Below, piece by piece: positions 5,476 to 7,210 of a DNA stretch of 7,210 bases. The stretch covers positions 1 through 7,210 of the forward strand of contig JASHTQ010000063.1 of NCBI GenBank assembly GCA_030040475.1, written 5' to 3'. Origin of the DNA: Streptosporangiaceae bacterium (GTDB taxonomy: Bacteria; Actinomycetota; Actinomycetes; Streptosporangiales; Streptosporangiaceae). Every line of letters begins with the position of its first letter. Position 1 is the first letter of the stretch. The notes below the pieces were generated by a model. That model saw nothing but the letters and a program-made list of their open reading frames with translations. It was not told the DNA's origin and did no database searches. The position numbers and the translations under genes were made by a program.

Positions 5476-5487
5476 TCCGGGGCCCTC

Positions 5488-6327
5488 ATGCCTGACGTAA
5501 CCGGGTTCTTCTACCCACGCACCGCGACCGGCCGGTCCTCGCTGCTGCCCCCGCCGCCGTGGTACTACTCCGGCGACCTGCTCACCGTCGAGTACCGCAC
5601 CGACCCCGCGCGGGTCGCCGAACTGCTCCCGCCGCCGCTGCGCCCGGCCCCCGACGACCCCGGCGCGGTGGCGCTGATCTGGGCCGACTGGCAGTCCTGC
5701 GGCGCCGACGGCGCCGAGCTCCTCGACCCGGTCCGCGCCCAGTACCGCGAGTGCTTCGCCGTGGTGCGGTGCGCCTTCGCCGGCGAGGTGTACTCGCGCT
5801 GCGTCTACATCTGGGTCGACACCGACTTCGCGCTGGCCCGCGGGCTGCACCAGGGTTACCCGAAGAAGCTCGGGTCGATCCACCAGACCAGGCCGCACGC
5901 GTTCGGTCGCGCCGCGCCGCGGATCGCGCCCGGCGGGGTGTTCGCCGGCACCCTGGCCGCCGCCGACCGCCGGCTCGCCCAGGCGGTGGTGACGCTGCGC
6001 GAGCAGGTGCCCGCGGCCGGCTTCGTCAACGCGCACCCGATGGCGCATCACCGCTGGGTGCCCTCGATCGAGAAGGGCGCGCCGGACGCCCTCGACGAGC
6101 TGATCCGCTCCCGCAGCGCCAGCTTCGAGGGCGGCCCGGCCTGGCGCGGCGACGCGACCCTCGAGCTGTTCGAGTCGCCCGCCGAGGAGCTGGCGCGCCT
6201 GCAGGTCCGCGAGATCATCGCCGGCTACTACCAGCAGGTCGGCGTCAGCTGGGACGGCGGCAAGGTGCTCGCGCAGCGCGGCACGCCGGTCCTTTTTACT
6301 CCGAACGATCCGGGTGTTACGTCATGA
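5488..6327 (+). CDS. Acetoacetate decarboxylase family protein
   Basis: This 279-residue protein is close to the usual length of the acetoacetate decarboxylase superfamily, whose members use a Schiff-base lysine for decarboxylation or related aldol/dehydration chemistry. The key signature GLHQGYPKKLGSI (119-131) carries the tandem lysines K126-K127 that correspond to the catalytic and pKa-lowering pair. The N-terminal PPPPWYYSGDLLTVEYRTDPARVAELLPPPLRP (21-53) and the AVVRCAFAGEVYSRCVYIWVD strand pair (91-111) are also typical. ATG 5488 is the natural start, with a short leader and only a weak CGGGG ribosome site. The stop overlaps the aldehyde dehydrogenase ATG as ATGA, so the two are one operon. 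The last 13 codons (from about 6289) use ctt, ttt, act, gtt and tca, which are rare in the rest of the gene. The true substrate is not evident; family members differ widely. Confidence 0.88.
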   Translation: MPDVTGFFYPRTATGRSSLLPPPPWYYSGDLLTVEYRTDPARVAELLPPPLRPAPDDPGAVALIWADWQSCGADGAELLDPVRAQYRECFAVVRCAFAGEVYSRCVYIWVDTDFALARGLHQGYPKKLGSIHQTRPHAFGRAAPRIAPGGVFAGTLAAADRRLAQAVVTLREQVPAAGFVNAHPMAHHRWVPSIEKGAPDALDELIRSRSASFEGGPAWRGDATLELFESPAEELARLQVREIIAGYYQQVGVSWDGGKVLAQRGTPVLFTPNDPGVTS

Positions 6328-7210
6328 GCACCGCGATCGTCGCCGGGGTGGACGTCGACACCAGGCACTGGATCGGCGGCCAGCGGATCGCCTCGGCGGC
6401 CGCGTTCACCGACCTGTCCCCCATCGACGAGCAGCCCATCGCCGAGATCGCCCGCGGCGGCGGCGCCGAGGTCGAGGCGGCGGTGTCGGCGGCCCGGCAC
6501 GCCTTCCCCTCGTGGGCGGCCACGCCGCCGGGCGAGCGCGCGGCGGTCCTGCACGCGATCGCCGACGGGATCGTCTCGCGCACCGAGGACCTCGCCGCGG
6601 TCGAGACCGCGGACAACGGCGCGCTGCTCCGCTCGCACCTGCGCAGCGTGATGCCGCGGGCCGCGCAGAACTTCCGTTTCTTCGCCGACTGGCTCGGCAA
6701 GCTCGATGCCGGCCAGCTCGAGATCAACGGCCACCGCGAGCAGGTGTCGTGGGCGCCGTCGGGCGTCACGGCGGTCATCACGCCGTGGAACGCCCCGCTG
6801 ATGCTCGCGACCTGGCGGATCGCCCCGGCGCTCGCGGCCGGGAACACGGTGGTCGCCAAGCCGCCTGAGTGGGCGCCGCTGACCGCCAGCCTGCTCGCCG
6901 ACATCACCCGCGAGGCCGGGCTGCCGGACGGCGTCTTCAACGTGGTGCAGGGCCTGGGCCGCGAGGCGGGCGCGCCGCTGGCCGCGCACCCGGACCTGGC
7001 CCGGGTCTGCTTCACCGGCTCGGTCGCGACCGGCCGCCAGGTCGCCGCGGCCGCCGGCGCCCGGCTGACCCCGGCCTCCCTCGAGCTCGGCGGCAAGTCG
7101 CCGCTGATCGTGTTCGAAGACGCCGACCTGGACCTGGCGGTCGGGCACGCGGTCGGCCAGTACGACAACGCCGGGCAGGTCTGCCTGGCCGGCACCCGGC
7201 TGCTGGTCGC
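6324..7210 (+). CDS. NAD(P)-dependent aldehyde dehydrogenase (3' end outside the window)
   Basis: The first 295 residues of an aldehyde dehydrogenase, which oxidises an aldehyde to an acid with NAD(P)+. The frame is open from ATG 6324 to the right edge, so about 60% of a usual 480-500-residue enzyme is present. All catalytic motifs inside this part are intact: ITPWNAP (152-158, oxyanion N156), AKPPEWAP (178-185, cofactor K179), FTGSVATG (230-237, Rossmann turn), LELGGKSP (253-260, general base E254) and NAGQVCLAG (282-290, nucleophile C287). The N-terminal HWIGGQRIAS and LSPIDEQPIAEIARG match the semialdehyde dehydrogenase branch (HpaE/AldA-like), but the substrate cannot be fixed. The start overlaps the decarboxylase stop as ATGA without its own clear ribosome site, indicating coupled translation. 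With the ligase it may oxidise an aldehyde from a gamma-glutamylated amine or from the decarboxylase step. Confidence 0.93.
   Translation, partial: MSTAIVAGVDVDTRHWIGGQRIASAAAFTDLSPIDEQPIAEIARGGGAEVEAAVSAARHAFPSWAATPPGERAAVLHAIADGIVSRTEDLAAVETADNGALLRSHLRSVMPRAAQNFRFFADWLGKLDAGQLEINGHREQVSWAPSGVTAVITPWNAPLMLATWRIAPALAAGNTVVAKPPEWAPLTASLLADITREAGLPDGVFNVVQGLGREAGAPLAAHPDLARVCFTGSVATGRQVAAAAGARLTPASLELGGKSPLIVFEDADLDLAVGHAVGQYDNAGQVCLAGTRLLV

Noticed and set aside
3525..5495. A 656-codon plus-strand open frame
   Set aside because: It runs out of frame through the second sigma gene and antisense through the ligase gene. The translation is Arg/Pro/Ser-rich and then a nonsense mix, while both overlapped genes have complete family motifs.
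4294..6051. A 585-codon minus-strand open frame
   Set aside because: It is the shifted frame of the ligase gene and antisense of the decarboxylase gene, with an Arg/Ala/Gly-rich product and no domain.
6228..7195. Two long minus-strand open frames under the aldehyde dehydrogenase
   Set aside because: The dehydrogenase motifs (PWN, ELGGK, NAGQVC) are all intact on the plus strand. The minus-strand products are low-complexity Arg/Gly/Ser-rich shadows typical of high-GC DNA.
1..7210. tRNA, rRNA, insertion sequence or attachment site
   Set aside because: Scanning by eye found no tRNA-like cloverleaf, rRNA segment, transposase motif or target-site duplication with terminal inverted repeats. A short or divergent element could be missed.

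Overview
The window is very GC-rich (roughly 70% or more by eye), with coding frames dominated by G/C in the third codon position, GTG starts, ATGA/GTGA stop-start overlaps and weak T-tracts after hairpins. This points to a high-GC actinobacterium (Actinomycetes). The exact order cannot be told from the sequence.

Left part (1-870): the Ala/Pro/Gly-rich tail of an unidentified gene runs off the left edge and overlaps the GTG start of a cytidylate kinase-like protein. That gene ends inside a 20-bp tandem repeat (four units). Each unit carries a small GTCA-N4-TGAC dyad and a stop codon, so all six frames are closed.

Middle part (870-4126): this is a duplicated sigma-factor region. The first ECF-type sigma factor follows an AT-rich promoter-like island. 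It is translationally coupled (ATGA) to a 431-residue single-pass membrane protein, probably its anti-sigma or sensor partner. The outer part of that partner ends in twelve perfectly spaced 12-residue LPTSALSQVLTE-like repeats. A strong hairpin terminator closes the pair. Next come two related dyad-symmetric sites spaced 32 bp apart, a possible small basic/proline-rich protein, and a second ECF sigma factor. The two sigma cores are about 82% identical over 159 residues by hand count and align without gaps. The second sigma has no coupled partner, lacks the C-terminal tail of the first, and runs 41 nt into the 3' end of the convergent glutamine synthetase gene.

Right part (4086-7210): a glutamine synthetase-family ligase on the minus strand is divergent from a plus-strand operon of an acetoacetate decarboxylase-family enzyme and an aldehyde dehydrogenase. 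The dehydrogenase is coupled by ATGA and runs off the right edge. The 52-bp divergent gap holds overlapping palindromes and a promoter that would give a leaderless glutamine synthetase-family mRNA. The gene set suggests a small catabolic locus, perhaps for an amine handled through a gamma-glutamyl intermediate and an aldehyde. The substrate is inference only.
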